Shown here: piece by piece, positions 25,216-33,935 of the stretch
Layout of the letters: each line of letters opens with the position of its first letter
Numbering within the stretch: position 1 is the first letter of the stretch
DNA from: Roseihalotalea indica
Lineage (GTDB): Bacteria > Bacteroidota > Bacteroidia > Cytophagales > Cyclobacteriaceae
Reading direction: 5' to 3'
Length of the DNA: 64,000 nucleotides
NCBI RefSeq assembly: GCF_022458895.1
Contig: NZ_JAINFL010000001.1
Location: 124,001-188,000 of the forward strand
The notes under the pieces: generated by a model
What the model was told of the DNA's origin: nothing
Seen by the model: only the letters and a program-made list of their open reading frames with translations
The model's database searches: none
Program-made: the position numbers and the translations under genes

Positions 25216-26862
25216 ATGGGATTTTCTACGCTTGACGTAATTGTTTTTTTGGGTTATTGCCTCTTTATTGTGGGGCTGGGCTTATGGGTATCGCGCGATA
25301 AAAAAGGCCACGAAAAAAACTCTCAAGATTACTTTCTGGCCAGCCGCTCGCTACCCTGGTGGGCCATTGGTGCTTCTCTGATTGCCTCTAACATTTCAGC
25401 CGAGCAGTTTATTGGCATGTCTGGTTCCGGCTACGCCCTCGGGCTGGCAATCTCTACGTATGAGTGGATGGCAGCGGCCACCTTGCTGGTAGTCGGAAAA
25501 TTTTTCATACCGGTCTACATCAAAAAGCAGATTTACACCATGCCGCAGTTTCTGGCCGATCGCTACAATGATACAGTGCGAACGGTTATGGCAGTATTCT
25601 GGCTGCTGGTCTACGTTTTTGTAAACCTCACTTCCGTAATCTACCTGGGAGCCCTAAGTATTGAAACCGTAATGGGAATCCCGATGATGTACGCAGTGGT
25701 AGGATTGGCACTGTTTGCCATGTTATATTCTATCTACGGCGGACTTACCGCAGTAGCCTGGACGGACGTAGTGCAGGTAATCTTCCTGGTGCTGGGTGGT
25801 TTGGTAACTACGTATCTGGCACTGGAGATTGTGGGAGATGGCGATATCCTAGGTGGGTTGGCCCGCTTACGCGAAGAAGCACCCAAGCACTTTAACATGA
25901 TCATTAATGAAGGAGAGATGATGATCTCCGACGGACAGGGCGGTACTCGCGATGCCTATCAGGATCTGCCGGGACTGAGCGTTTTGATTGGTGGAATGTG
26001 GATTGTTAACCTAAGCTATTGGGGTTTTAACCAGTATATCACCCAACGGGCCCTGGCAGCTAAAGATTTAGATAACGCCCAGCGGGGTGTGCTATTCGCC
26101 GGATTCCTGAAGCTGTTAATTCCCTTGATCGTAGTAATTCCCGGTATTGCAGCGTATGTAATTGTACAAAACGAAGAAATGGCCGGAGCCTTCACCCAAA
26201 CTATGACGGACCCCGAGACTGGCTTCATTAAGCCCGACCGGGCATATCCCACCTTGCTGGGCTTACTACCCAACGGTTTGCAGGGAGTAGCTTTTGCCGC
26301 GTTAACGGCTGCCATTGTTTCTTCACTGGCTTCTATGGCGAATAGTACGTCTACCATCTTTACGATGGATATTTACCGGCACTATTTTAATAAAAATGCA
26401 TCAGAAGCTAACTTGGTGCGCACCGGGCGGATTGTAGTGTTTGTTTCATTTATCATTGCCTGTCTCGTGGCTCCGGCCTTGGGCGTTTTAGACCAGGCAT
26501 TCCAGTTTATTCAGGAATACACTGGCTTCGTGTCACCGGGTGTATTTGCCATCTTTGTGTTTGGCGTATTCTGGAAGAAAACGACCCCTCGGGCCGCGCT
26601 TACTGCCGCTATTCTTACTATTCCGCTCTCTACCATCTTCAAGATAGTTACCCCTGATATTCCCTTCATTAACCGAATGGGTATTGTATTCTTAATTCTG
26701 GCAGCAGTAATTATTATTATGAGCATGGTAGAAGGCAAAGGAAAAGACCAACCTAACTCTATTGATATTCAACATGGCTTATTTAAAAGCAGCATGAAGT
26801 TCAATATTGGAGCATTGCTGATCCTGGGCATACTGGCTGCGTTGTACACAATTTATTGGTAG
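25216..26862 (+). CDS. sodium:solute symporter (SSS family), probable Na+/sugar cotransporter
   Basis: 548 residues with about 14 TM helices. The N-terminal block ASLIASNISAEQFIGMSGSG matches the substrate/Na+ site of SGLT-type members, and AALTAAIVSSLASMANSTST is the conserved Na2-site helix (SSxxSxxNS/TST). Linked to galK and galT 220 bases downstream in the same direction, so galactose or glucose is the likely substrate. No ABC or PTS genes are nearby. Substrate assignment is from context. Confidence 0.9.
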   Translation: MGFSTLDVIVFLGYCLFIVGLGLWVSRDKKGHEKNSQDYFLASRSLPWWAIGASLIASNISAEQFIGMSGSGYALGLAISTYEWMAAATLLVVGKFFIPVYIKKQIYTMPQFLADRYNDTVRTVMAVFWLLVYVFVNLTSVIYLGALSIETVMGIPMMYAVVGLALFAMLYSIYGGLTAVAWTDVVQVIFLVLGGLVTTYLALEIVGDGDILGGLARLREEAPKHFNMIINEGEMMISDGQGGTRDAYQDLPGLSVLIGGMWIVNLSYWGFNQYITQRALAAKDLDNAQRGVLFAGFLKLLIPLIVVIPGIAAYVIVQNEEMAGAFTQTMTDPETGFIKPDRAYPTLLGLLPNGLQGVAFAALTAAIVSSLASMANSTSTIFTMDIYRHYFNKNASEANLVRTGRIVVFVSFIIACLVAPALGVLDQAFQFIQEYTGFVSPGVFAIFVFGVFWKKTTPRAALTAAILTIPLSTIFKIVTPDIPFINRMGIVFLILAAVIIIMSMVEGKGKDQPNSIDIQHGLFKSSMKFNIGALLILGILAALYTIYW

Positions 26863-27013
26863 AAATAAGGGTTAATGAGCGAGGGGCTGGGAGCTAAGAG
26901 CCTGGAGTGGGAAGGCAGTAAATCTAGAAAAGGAGACTGGAGTTGGCAGAAATAGAGCATTCGTATTCAGGCATGCTTAATATTTAAACTACAAACACTG
27001 AACTTTGTACGCT

Positions 27014-27075
27014 AAACTCTAAACAATCAGCAATTTAACAATTCAGCAATCGATCCATTGAACAATCGAACCTTC
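27014..27075 (+). repeat. CAAT-rich low-complexity intergenic tract
   Basis: A run of short near-repeats (AACAATCAGCAATTTAACAATTCAGCAATCG...) immediately upstream of galK. Similar tracts occur at 42506-42566 (inverse strand) and 47540-47625 beside other repeats, so this is a dispersed intergenic sequence rather than a galK-specific site. Confidence 0.7.
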
Positions 27076-27085
27076 AAACAGAGAT

Positions 27086-28243
27086 ATGAACGTTACAGAT
27101 ATAAGGAAGGCATTTGCCGAGTTTTATTCGGAAGAACCGCTGATCATCCGGTCGCCAGGGCGGGTGAATCTGATTGGTGAGCATACAGATTACAATCTGG
27201 GTTTTGTGTTGCCAGCAGCGGTAGATAAAGAAATAATGTTTGCCATGGGCCTCAGCCCCGATGCTCATTCTCACCTGCACGCTCTTGACCCAGGTGAGCA
27301 ACTTGATTTTGAGCCGGGTAAGGTTCAGAAGTCTGAGAAGCGGTGGGCTAATTACGTGTTGGGCGTGGTAGATCAGTTGCAACAGCAAGGGCACACTATT
27401 CCGGCTTTTAGCTGTGTATTTGGCGGGAATATTCCGGCCGGCGCGGGTATGTCGTCCTCGGCTGCGCTGGAGTGTGGTATTGCACTTGGATTGAATACCT
27501 TATTTAATCTGGATGTGGCGAAGGTAGATCTGGTAAAGCTGTCGCAGAAAGCCGAGAATGAATTTGTGGGCATGAACTGCGGTATTATGGATCAGTTCTC
27601 CAGTGTATTTGGGAAGTCGCGCCATGCACTGAAACTGGATTGCCGCTCACTGGAGTATCAGTATTATCCGGCCGATATTGCCGGGCACAAAATTGTTTTA
27701 TTCAATAGCGGCGTGAAGCATGAATTGGTAGATTCCGGCTATAACGAGCGCCGTAGCCAGTGCGAAGAAGGCGTAACCATCCTGCAAAAAGCGGGAGAGG
27801 CTGTGGAAAGCCTGCGGGATGTAAACTTGCCCATGTTGGAAAAACATCGCGATAAGCTTCCTTCCGTGGTTTACCAACGTTGTATTTACATTGTAAAAGA
27901 AAATCAGCGGGTAGAAGAAGCCTGCCGGGCACTTTCGCATCACGATCTGGCTACGTTCGGAAAGAAACTGTACGAGTCGCAACACGGCATGCAGCACGAA
28001 TACGAAATTACCGTGCCGGAAATTGATTTTCTGGTAGACCAGACCCGCAACGAACCGGCTGTGCTGGGGGGACGCATGATGGGCGGTGGCTTCGGCGGTT
28101 GTACTATCAACCTGATTGAAGACTCGGCCATTGACCGCTTCTCTGAGCAATTGGCTAAGGCTTACAAAGAACAGTTTTCTATTGACCTGGAGGTGTACAT
28201 CGCCGATATTGTCGACGGAACAGAAATAATGAGTAATGGTTGA
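27086..28243 (+). CDS. galK: galactokinase
   Basis: 385 residues, GHMP kinase fold. Phosphorylates galactose at C1, first step of the Leloir pathway. The galactokinase signature IIRSPGRVNLIGEHTDYN, ATP-loop GNIPAGAGMSSSAALEC and the C-terminal GGRMMGGGFGGCTIN are all intact, as is MNCGIMDQFSS with the catalytic Asp. It is followed by galT after 59 bases in the same direction and preceded by the sodium/sugar symporter. Confidence 0.97.
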   Translation: MNVTDIRKAFAEFYSEEPLIIRSPGRVNLIGEHTDYNLGFVLPAAVDKEIMFAMGLSPDAHSHLHALDPGEQLDFEPGKVQKSEKRWANYVLGVVDQLQQQGHTIPAFSCVFGGNIPAGAGMSSSAALECGIALGLNTLFNLDVAKVDLVKLSQKAENEFVGMNCGIMDQFSSVFGKSRHALKLDCRSLEYQYYPADIAGHKIVLFNSGVKHELVDSGYNERRSQCEEGVTILQKAGEAVESLRDVNLPMLEKHRDKLPSVVYQRCIYIVKENQRVEEACRALSHHDLATFGKKLYESQHGMQHEYEITVPEIDFLVDQTRNEPAVLGGRMMGGGFGGCTINLIEDSAIDRFSEQLAKAYKEQFSIDLEVYIADIVDGTEIMSNG

Positions 28244-28302
28244 TGAATAATGATTGATGTATTCACAACTTCATTACTTACCCCTCATTAATCATCATTA
28301 TC

Positions 28303-29358
28303 ATGGACTTTAACCTGACCGAACACCCGCACCGACGTTATAATCCGCTTACCGGAGACTATGTATTAGTCTCTCCCCACCGCACCAAACGGCCCTGGCA
28401 GGGGCAGGTAGAAAAATCGGAACAGGAGAAACGTCCCGAGCATGACCCTAACTGCTACCTGTGTCCCGGCAACACCCGGGCGGGCAATGCGCAGAACCCC
28501 AACTATGAAAGCACTTTTGTATTTACTAACGACTTTGGTGCGCTAACAGAAGAAAACCCAACCGGCACTTTTGAGGAAGGTGGACTATTACGGGCTAAAA
28601 GTGAAGCGGGCATCTGCCGGGTCATCTGCTTCTCACCGCGTCACGATCTGACACTGCCTGAACTCACAGTAGAAGATATTGTGAAGGTGATTGAACTGTG
28701 GCAGGATGAGTATCGTACCCTGGGCGACCACCCGGAGATTAATTATGTGCAGATCTTTGAGAATAAAGGGAAAATGATGGGTTGCAGCAACCCGCATCCG
28801 CATGGGCAGATCTGGTCGCAAAGTACCATGCCCAATGAGCCAGCTACCGAAGGCAAGCAGCAGGGCGATTACTTTCAGCGCTACCAGCGCAGCCTGCTGG
28901 CCGATTATCTGGCACTGGAGCTGGAGAAAAAGGAGCGCATCGTGCTGGAAAATGAGTATTTTGTAGCTTTAGTACCCTTCTGGGCAGTTTGGCCCTATGA
29001 GACCATGATTATTAGTAAGCGGCACATTCACCATATTCTACAATTTACGGAAGAAGAAAAAACAGCCTACGCCGAAATACTACAGCAGCTCACCACGCGC
29101 TACGACAATCTGTTTGAAACCTCCTTCCCGTACTCTGCCGGTATTCATCAGGCACCCACCGATGGCATGGAGCACACCGAGTGGCACTTCCACCACCATT
29201 TTTACCCGCCCCTGTTGCGTTCCGCTACCGTCAAGAAATTCATGGTAGGCTACGAAATGCTGGGCGACCCCCAACGCGACATTACCCCCGAAATGGCCGC
29301 CGAGCAACTGCGCAACCTTCCTGATGTGCACTACAAGAATAAAGCGACTATGGTTTAA
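28303..29358 (+). CDS. galT: galactose-1-phosphate uridylyltransferase
   Basis: 351 residues. Transfers UMP between UDP-glucose and galactose-1-P. The zinc-site CYLCPGN, active-site [11 protein letters not shown] (HxHxQ nucleophile) and C-terminal [15 protein letters not shown] metal site are intact, as is the family N-terminus [25 protein letters not shown]. It completes a galK-galT pair; galE and galM are not in the window. Confidence 0.97.
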   Translation: MDFNLTEHPHRRYNPLTGDYVLVSPHRTKRPWQGQVEKSEQEKRPEHDPNCYLCPGNTRAGNAQNPNYESTFVFTNDFGALTEENPTGTFEEGGLLRAKSEAGICRVICFSPRHDLTLPELTVEDIVKVIELWQDEYRTLGDHPEINYVQIFENKGKMMGCSNPHPHGQIWSQSTMPNEPATEGKQQGDYFQRYQRSLLADYLALELEKKERIVLENEYFVALVPFWAVWPYETMIISKRHIHHILQFTEEEKTAYAEILQQLTTRYDNLFETSFPYSAGIHQAPTDGMEHTEWHFHHHFYPPLLRSATVKKFMVGYEMLGDPQRDITPEMAAEQLRNLPDVHYKNKATMV

Positions 29359-29513
29359 AGCTTTAGTATATTAGATGAGTAAAACATGCTTTTAAGTAAA
29401 CGCGAAGAATGGCTATTATACTCAATTACGTAAAAAACATACACGTCTGAAGCATTTGAGATATAGAGATCTCGCAGGTTAGCACAATAACGGAAGTGCT
29501 AATTTAAACTTTT

Positions 29514-30083
29514 ATGTGCCTATTTGAGACATACCTCAGCAGTTTTACTGCCCTGCCATCTGCCTCTATGCAGGCATTGCTAGCGTTATTTGAGCCTATA
29601 ATGATGAAAAGGGGCGACCATTTAGCAATAGAGGGCGAATTTGCCAAGAAGCTGGCATTTGTAAAGTCCGGGGTTCTTCGAGCTTACTATCGTAGCCCTA
29701 AGGGAGAAGAATTCAACAAGATTTTCTTTGTTAATCCAGCTATCGTTGGGGCTTACTCCTCTTTGATTACCAGTCAGCAGAATATGATTAATATTCAATG
29801 TTTAACTGATTGCGAGCTGCTGCAAACCGATTTTGCGAGGATTTTGGCACTCTATGATGCGCATCCGACCGTAGAAAGGCTTAATCGGGTTATTGCTGAA
29901 GACTTTTTTGTCAAAAAAGAGCGCCGTGAAATGTCACTGGTTATGAATGATGCCTCGGAACGCTACATAATGTTTCAGCAGGAGTTTCCAGAGTTGGAAA
30001 ACCAGGTGGCTCAGTACCATGTAGCTTCTTATCTGGGCATTACGCCAACCCAGCTGAGCCGAATCCGAGCAAAAAAGAGCTAG
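29514..30083 (+). CDS. Crp/Fnr-family transcriptional regulator
   Basis: 189 residues. An N-terminal cyclic-nucleotide-binding-type beta barrel (FEPIMMKRGDHLAIEGEFAKKLAFVKSGVLRAYY) is followed by a long helix and a C-terminal HTH (QVAQYHVASYLGITPTQLSRIRAK). This short form without cysteine clusters is common in Bacteroidota. Its ligand and targets are unknown; it lies 155 bases after galT, so control of the galactose genes is possible but unproven. Confidence 0.9.
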   Translation: MCLFETYLSSFTALPSASMQALLALFEPIMMKRGDHLAIEGEFAKKLAFVKSGVLRAYYRSPKGEEFNKIFFVNPAIVGAYSSLITSQQNMINIQCLTDCELLQTDFARILALYDAHPTVERLNRVIAEDFFVKKERREMSLVMNDASERYIMFQQEFPELENQVAQYHVASYLGITPTQLSRIRAKKS

Positions 30084-30100
30084 CAATGATTTATCAGGGG

Positions 30101-30164
30101 AGACTTCAGAAGTTTAGCTTATTGAAAACAGAGGGTCAATTAATCTAGAAAACTTCTGAAGTCT
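30101..30164 (+). repeat. inverted repeat AGACTTCAGAAGTTT, hairpin element
   Basis: The 15 bases at 30101-30115 are the exact inverse of 30150-30164, with a 34-base loop. The arm differs by one base from the arm of the two elements at 42585-42649 and 47450-47518, so this is a third, shorter member of the same dispersed family. It starts 18 bases past the crp-type gene and might act as its terminator, although no T run follows. Confidence 0.75.
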
Positions 30165-30259
30165 TTAGCTTAATGTAAGTTCATTTATTTCTTTACATAT
30201 GTAAATGTTCCGGCATCGGAAAGTGCTGATCTTTGGTTCATCATCAAATAAAATATGAT

Positions 30260-30721
30260 ATGGATCAGATCACTGAAGAAAAAACGGATTTGGTTAATAA
30301 ACCTCAGGATAAAGTAACGAATCAGAAAGCGGAACGTCCGTCTAATGCGTTCGTAGCTGTTTCCTGGAGTATGCTGCTGGTTGGCATGACAGCTTACTTT
30401 ATTGGCTTATACAATGCTGATATGGTGCTTAATGAAAAAGGATATTATTTCACCTTAATTATGTTTGGACTTTTTGCGGTAGTATCAGTACAAAAGAGCG
30501 TACGCGATCGCCTGGAAGGTATTCCGGTTACCGATCTTTATTACGGCATTAGCTGGTTTGCTGCCATTCTCTCAGTAACCTTGCTGGTTATAGGGCTATG
30601 GAATGCTGACCTGAGCCTGAGTGAAAAAGGCTTTTACAGTATGAGCTTTTTACTGAGTATGTTTTCGGCCATTGCCGTTCAGAAAAACACCCGCGACTTG
30701 CAAAGTGCTGCTGATCGGTAA
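30260..30721 (+). CDS. YiaA/YiaB-type inner membrane protein
   Basis: 153 residues from ATG 30260 (the open frame starts at a TTG nine codons earlier). After a charged N-terminus of about 35 residues come four TM helices arranged as two similar pairs: AFVAVSWSMLLVGMTAYFIGLYNADMVLNEKGYY...VQKSVRD and AAILSVTLLVIGLWNADLSLSEKGFYS...VQKNTRD. This internal duplication is the YiaA/YiaB (YiaAB) signature. Function unknown. A terminator follows 62 bases downstream. Confidence 0.9.
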   Translation: MDQITEEKTDLVNKPQDKVTNQKAERPSNAFVAVSWSMLLVGMTAYFIGLYNADMVLNEKGYYFTLIMFGLFAVVSVQKSVRDRLEGIPVTDLYYGISWFAAILSVTLLVIGLWNADLSLSEKGFYSMSFLLSMFSAIAVQKNTRDLQSAADR

Positions 30722-30748
30722 ATAGCCTTTGCGAATGAGTAAGCACGC

Positions 30749-30847
30749 GTTGCAAACGTCGCGCTAGAGAAATACATGAATTGCCCCGGTAGTTGCTGCT
30801 GCCAGGGGTTTTTCATTGAAAAGGCAGGGTTGCAAACGCCGCGCTAG
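30749..30847 (+). repeat. pair of 19-base direct repeats, GTTGCAAACGyCGCGCTAG
   Basis: Copies at 30749-30767 and 30829-30847 differ at one base and are 80 bases apart, on either side of a terminator hairpin. They lie in the convergent gap between the YiaA-like gene and a lipoprotein gene. The function is unknown; they look like a dispersed repeat unit or remnants of a target duplication. Confidence 0.75.
30784..30813 (+). terminator. rho-independent terminator after the YiaA-like gene
   Basis: CCCC (30784-30787) pairs with GGGG (30805-30808); inside, GGTAG pairs with CTGCC across one bulged A, with a six-base loop. Five Ts follow (30809-30813). Confidence 0.75.
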
Positions 30848-30894
30848 GATGGGAATAGGCGTTTATGATGGTATCTCCTAAACTGTGAGCTGAA

Positions 30895-31482
30895 CTATTC
30901 AAACAAAGTTGTATCCATAATAATATTTATAGAATCTTCAATTTCAATTATGGGATTTTCATTTGTTGGTAAAGGTAAACTATGAAAAATTTCTTTATCG
31001 ATAGCAGTCTGCACTTGACTATAATCCAGTGTATCTGCCTTACCTTTATAATGCTCAATAACTTTCAATAATCGCCACTCTCTATGTGTATCCCAACCTG
31101 TATAAAAGACAGTTCCAACTTTGGGGATGTATAATCCTAGTGTGTAAAGATATTTTGTGATTAGAAGATAGCGATAAACATCAATATTATCAGATATACG
31201 AAACAAAGTATCCATTTCTATATTGACTGTTTCTGATAACCTGAATGTATCTGATAATGATAAAGTACTTGCCTCTAGAATTGAATCAACCTTTTGAAGA
31301 ATCATTAAAGTCTCATCACCACCAGCATATTCTATCTTTCCATTCTTATAGAAAACAGTGTCTACTAAATTAGTGGTATCAGGCGGATAAATATCGGCGT
31401 AACTTCTATAGAGAACTCTTTCTGGATCAGAACATCCTGCAAGTAGTAAGACTAGGATGCGAGCATGATAAAGTAGCTTCAT
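30895..31482 (-). CDS. hypothetical lipoprotein
   Basis: 195 residues. The N-terminus RILVLLLAGCSDPE has a clear lipobox (LAGC). The remainder is a soluble, Asp/Thr/Ile-rich domain with repeated short runs (DTTNLVDTVFYKNGKIEYAGG, LRLSETVNIEMDTLFRI) and no recognised family. It starts 23 bases after the GATase stop on the same strand, so it may be the last gene of the gamma-glutamylation operon. The gene is AT-rich relative to it, which would also fit a later insertion. Confidence 0.7.
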   Translation of the reverse strand: MKLLYHARILVLLLAGCSDPERVLYRSYADIYPPDTTNLVDTVFYKNGKIEYAGGDETLMILQKVDSILEASTLSLSDTFRLSETVNIEMDTLFRISDNIDVYRYLLITKYLYTLGLYIPKVGTVFYTGWDTHREWRLLKVIEHYKGKADTLDYSQVQTAIDKEIFHSLPLPTNENPIIEIEDSINIIMDTTLFE

Positions 31483-31505
31483 CTATCTTCTACTAATTTT
31501 ATTTC

Positions 31506-32267
31506 TCAAGTACTGAGGGTAGTTTCTGCCTGACAGAACTGAAGAAAATGCTGATAAATCTTGTCAGCATCGACCAACGGAGTTTGAGAATTGAAGAAAA
31601 ATTCCGGGTGCCACTGCACTCCAATCACTTTTCCTTCTTCCGTTTTTTTCCATAAAAAAGCCTCAACCAGGCCATCGTCGGGCGAGGTGGCCAGCACTTC
31701 TAGGTCATCGCCCAAATCTTTTACTGCCTGATGGTGTACCGTATTCACCAATCGGTTCAGTTCATCATGATGCAGGCGATCCAGTAGTTTTCCTTCAGTA
31801 AACTCAATGGTATGGTGCAGTTGATCGTATAAACCGGCATCCCGGTGTTGGAGCGCATCCGGAAGTTGGGTGGCAATGTCCTGGTACAGAGTGCCGCCGA
31901 AGTAGGCATTCATCACCTGAAAACCCCGGCAGATGCCGAACACCGGTTTATTGTTTTTTATGGCATAGTCCAGAATATTGAGCTCATAAGCATCGCGCAA
32001 CGGATCGCCCAGCCAGCGGCCAATCGGGGTTTCGCCGTAAGTTTCCGGGGCCAGATCGGAGCCCCCTTGCAGTACGAACCCATCCATCTGGGCCAGCAGA
32101 TCATACAGCACTTCCCGGTCTAGATCGGGGATTAGTACCGGCAGCACATTCGGGCGATACAGGTAACGGGCCATGTCTCGCTCCAGGTAACAAAGGTGTT
32201 TGGGCGGAAAATAAGTCCGATCCTGATCGGGGTACATGAGACAGGAGGTAACTCCTAATTTGATCAT
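31506..32267 (-). CDS. class I glutamine amidotransferase-like gamma-glutamyl hydrolase (PuuD-like)
   Basis: 253 residues. The catalytic triad is visible: nucleophile Cys in PVFGICRGFQVMNAYFGG, and His/Glu in GVQWHPEFFF. GFVLQGGSDLAPETYGE is the conserved 'GG-D' block of the PuuD (gamma-glutamyl-gamma-aminobutyrate hydrolase) family, which removes glutamate from gamma-glutamyl intermediates. Its ATG overlaps the stop of the alcohol dehydrogenase gene by four bases, so the two are coupled. With the ligase upstream this gives the first and last steps of a PuuA-PuuD style pathway. Confidence 0.9.
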   Translation of the reverse strand: MIKLGVTSCLMYPDQDRTYFPPKHLCYLERDMARYLYRPNVLPVLIPDLDREVLYDLLAQMDGFVLQGGSDLAPETYGETPIGRWLGDPLRDAYELNILDYAIKNNKPVFGICRGFQVMNAYFGGTLYQDIATQLPDALQHRDAGLYDQLHHTIEFTEGKLLDRLHHDELNRLVNTVHHQAVKDLGDDLEVLATSPDDGLVEAFLWKKTEEGKVIGVQWHPEFFFNSQTPLVDADKIYQHFLQFCQAETTLST

Positions 32268-33400
32268 AATGCCTCGGTGTATAATTTCACAAAATCTTCG
32301 CGGCTCACCGGCTTAGGGTTATTCGGATGCGCAAAATCTTCTTCGGCTAAAGTTGCCAAGTCCTCAATATGTCCGGCAATGACTCCGGCCTCGCCCAGTC
32401 GGGTAGGCAATCCGATTTTTCGGTTCAGGTTGAGCAGCGTCTGGATGACGGCATCTCCCGTAGGAGCGAAAAGGCCCATGACCTGCCCCATCGTGGCGAA
32501 GCGATCTTCAAACCCCTCGATATTAAAGCGCAAACCATACGGAATGCAGATGGCATTGGCCAGACCGTGATGCATATCAAGCAACGACGAAAGCGGGTGC
32601 GCCATAGAGTGTACAATTCCCAAACCTTTCTGAAATGCCACCGCTCCCATCATCGAACCTAACAGCATTTTACTGCGGGATTCCGCATCGGGCCGATTTA
32701 CGGCAGTTTCTAATGATTGCATGATTAAACGAATGCCCTCCAGTGCAATGCCATCGGCCATAGGGTGATAATTCTTCGCCAGATAGGCTTCCATGTTATG
32801 GGTCAGCGCATCCATACCTGTGGCTGCCGTCACGGGTCCGGGCAGTTCATAAGTCAGTTCGGGGTCGGCAAATACAATTTGGGCCATCAGGGTAGGATGA
32901 AAGAGGATGCGTTTTTTCTTGGTCACATCATCAGAAATGATGGCACTGCGTCCTACTTCGCTACCAGTGCCCGAGGTAGTAGGAATAGTCACAAACAGTG
33001 GGATCGGCTCGGTGACGTATTTGTCTCCGCCAATAAGGTCATCGTAATCGAACAGATCGCGGCGGTTATTAATGCTGAGCGCCACCGAGCGGGCTACGTC
33101 CATCGCGGCACCGCCACCCAAACCCACAATCGCATCACTATCATGAGCGTGATAGGCTTCATTTCCTTTCAGTACATCCGACTTGACCGGGTTTTTTGAA
33201 ATGTCGCAAAACAGTTCAGGAGTCAATCCTTCCTGCCGCAACGCATCCATAATCTTTTCAAAAAAAGCCAGCTTCGCCACCACCGCATCAGTCACCAATA
33301 GCGGACGCTGTGATCCCTTAGACTTCAGATAAGCGCCCAGTTCCTGCACCGCGCCCTCCCCAAACCGGATAACGGTGGGAAAATTAAATTGATGAATCAT
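32264..33400 (-). CDS. iron-containing alcohol dehydrogenase
   Basis: 378 residues. NAD-binding GLGGGAAMDVARSVAL (GGGSxxD type) and the metal-site block GIVHSMAHPLSSLLDMHHGLANA are typical of group III Fe-dependent dehydrogenases; the upstream Asp and His ligands lie in THNMEAYLAKNYHPMADGIALEG. It oxidises or reduces an alcohol/aldehyde. Between a gamma-glutamyl ligase and a gamma-glutamyl hydrolase, the likely substrate is a gamma-glutamylated amino alcohol or aldehyde; that is inferred from context. Confidence 0.93.
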   Translation of the reverse strand: MIHQFNFPTVIRFGEGAVQELGAYLKSKGSQRPLLVTDAVVAKLAFFEKIMDALRQEGLTPELFCDISKNPVKSDVLKGNEAYHAHDSDAIVGLGGGAAMDVARSVALSINNRRDLFDYDDLIGGDKYVTEPIPLFVTIPTTSGTGSEVGRSAIISDDVTKKKRILFHPTLMAQIVFADPELTYELPGPVTAATGMDALTHNMEAYLAKNYHPMADGIALEGIRLIMQSLETAVNRPDAESRSKMLLGSMMGAVAFQKGLGIVHSMAHPLSSLLDMHHGLANAICIPYGLRFNIEGFEDRFATMGQVMGLFAPTGDAVIQTLLNLNRKIGLPTRLGEAGVIAGHIEDLATLAEEDFAHPNNPKPVSREDFVKLYTEAL

Positions 33401-33465
33401 ATTTTAAGAAGAATAGAAGGATTGAATGGTTCATGATAGAATAAGCAAAATTAACAAACGTCCTC

Positions 33466-33927
33466 TTAAAATGGCTTTTCAAAAGCTATTATTTTGTTTG
33501 ATTTTATATCTACAATCCTTTCTTCTTGTTTTATTTTAATCACTTGCCCTTTCTTCTGGTCTGTTTCAAGCTGCTGAAATTGAAACTCACATACGCCAAA
33601 ATTGTGACCAAAATCTAACTTGATCCAGTACTTTGAATGATATGATTTAAGTTTTATCTGTTCTATTTCTATCGTAGCAGTATGCTGACTTGCCTGATAA
33701 TGGTTCGGTGATTCTTGATGAATGCTGGCTCCCCAACATCTTTTGATATCTACTACTCTTCTAAACTGTGTCCGCTTAAATTTATATTGATATTCTTTAG
33801 ATAGTTCTACTGAGTGTAAAGTCACTAACTCCACTTTATCCCTATTCTCATCTATACAAAACTGCAGTAAAAGACTCCCATCAAACTCAGTATTTGAAAG
33901 CCAGCTCTGAATTTCTGTTTTGTTCAC
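33466..33927 (-). CDS. hypothetical protein within the gamma-glutamylation operon
   Basis: 153 residues, no family recognised, no signal peptide or TM helix. It looks like a beta-rich single domain: alternating hydrophobic strands such as GSLLLQFCIDENRDKVELVTLHSVELSKEYQYKF and YWIKLDFGHNFGVCEFQFQQLE. It begins eight bases after the ligase stop and ends 65 bases before the dehydrogenase start, so it is probably co-transcribed. It is clearly more AT-rich than both neighbours, suggesting a recent arrival. Confidence 0.65.
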   Translation of the reverse strand: MNKTEIQSWLSNTEFDGSLLLQFCIDENRDKVELVTLHSVELSKEYQYKFKRTQFRRVVDIKRCWGASIHQESPNHYQASQHTATIEIEQIKLKSYHSKYWIKLDFGHNFGVCEFQFQQLETDQKKGQVIKIKQEERIVDIKSNKIIAFEKPF

Positions 33928-33935
33928 AAGCCTGC

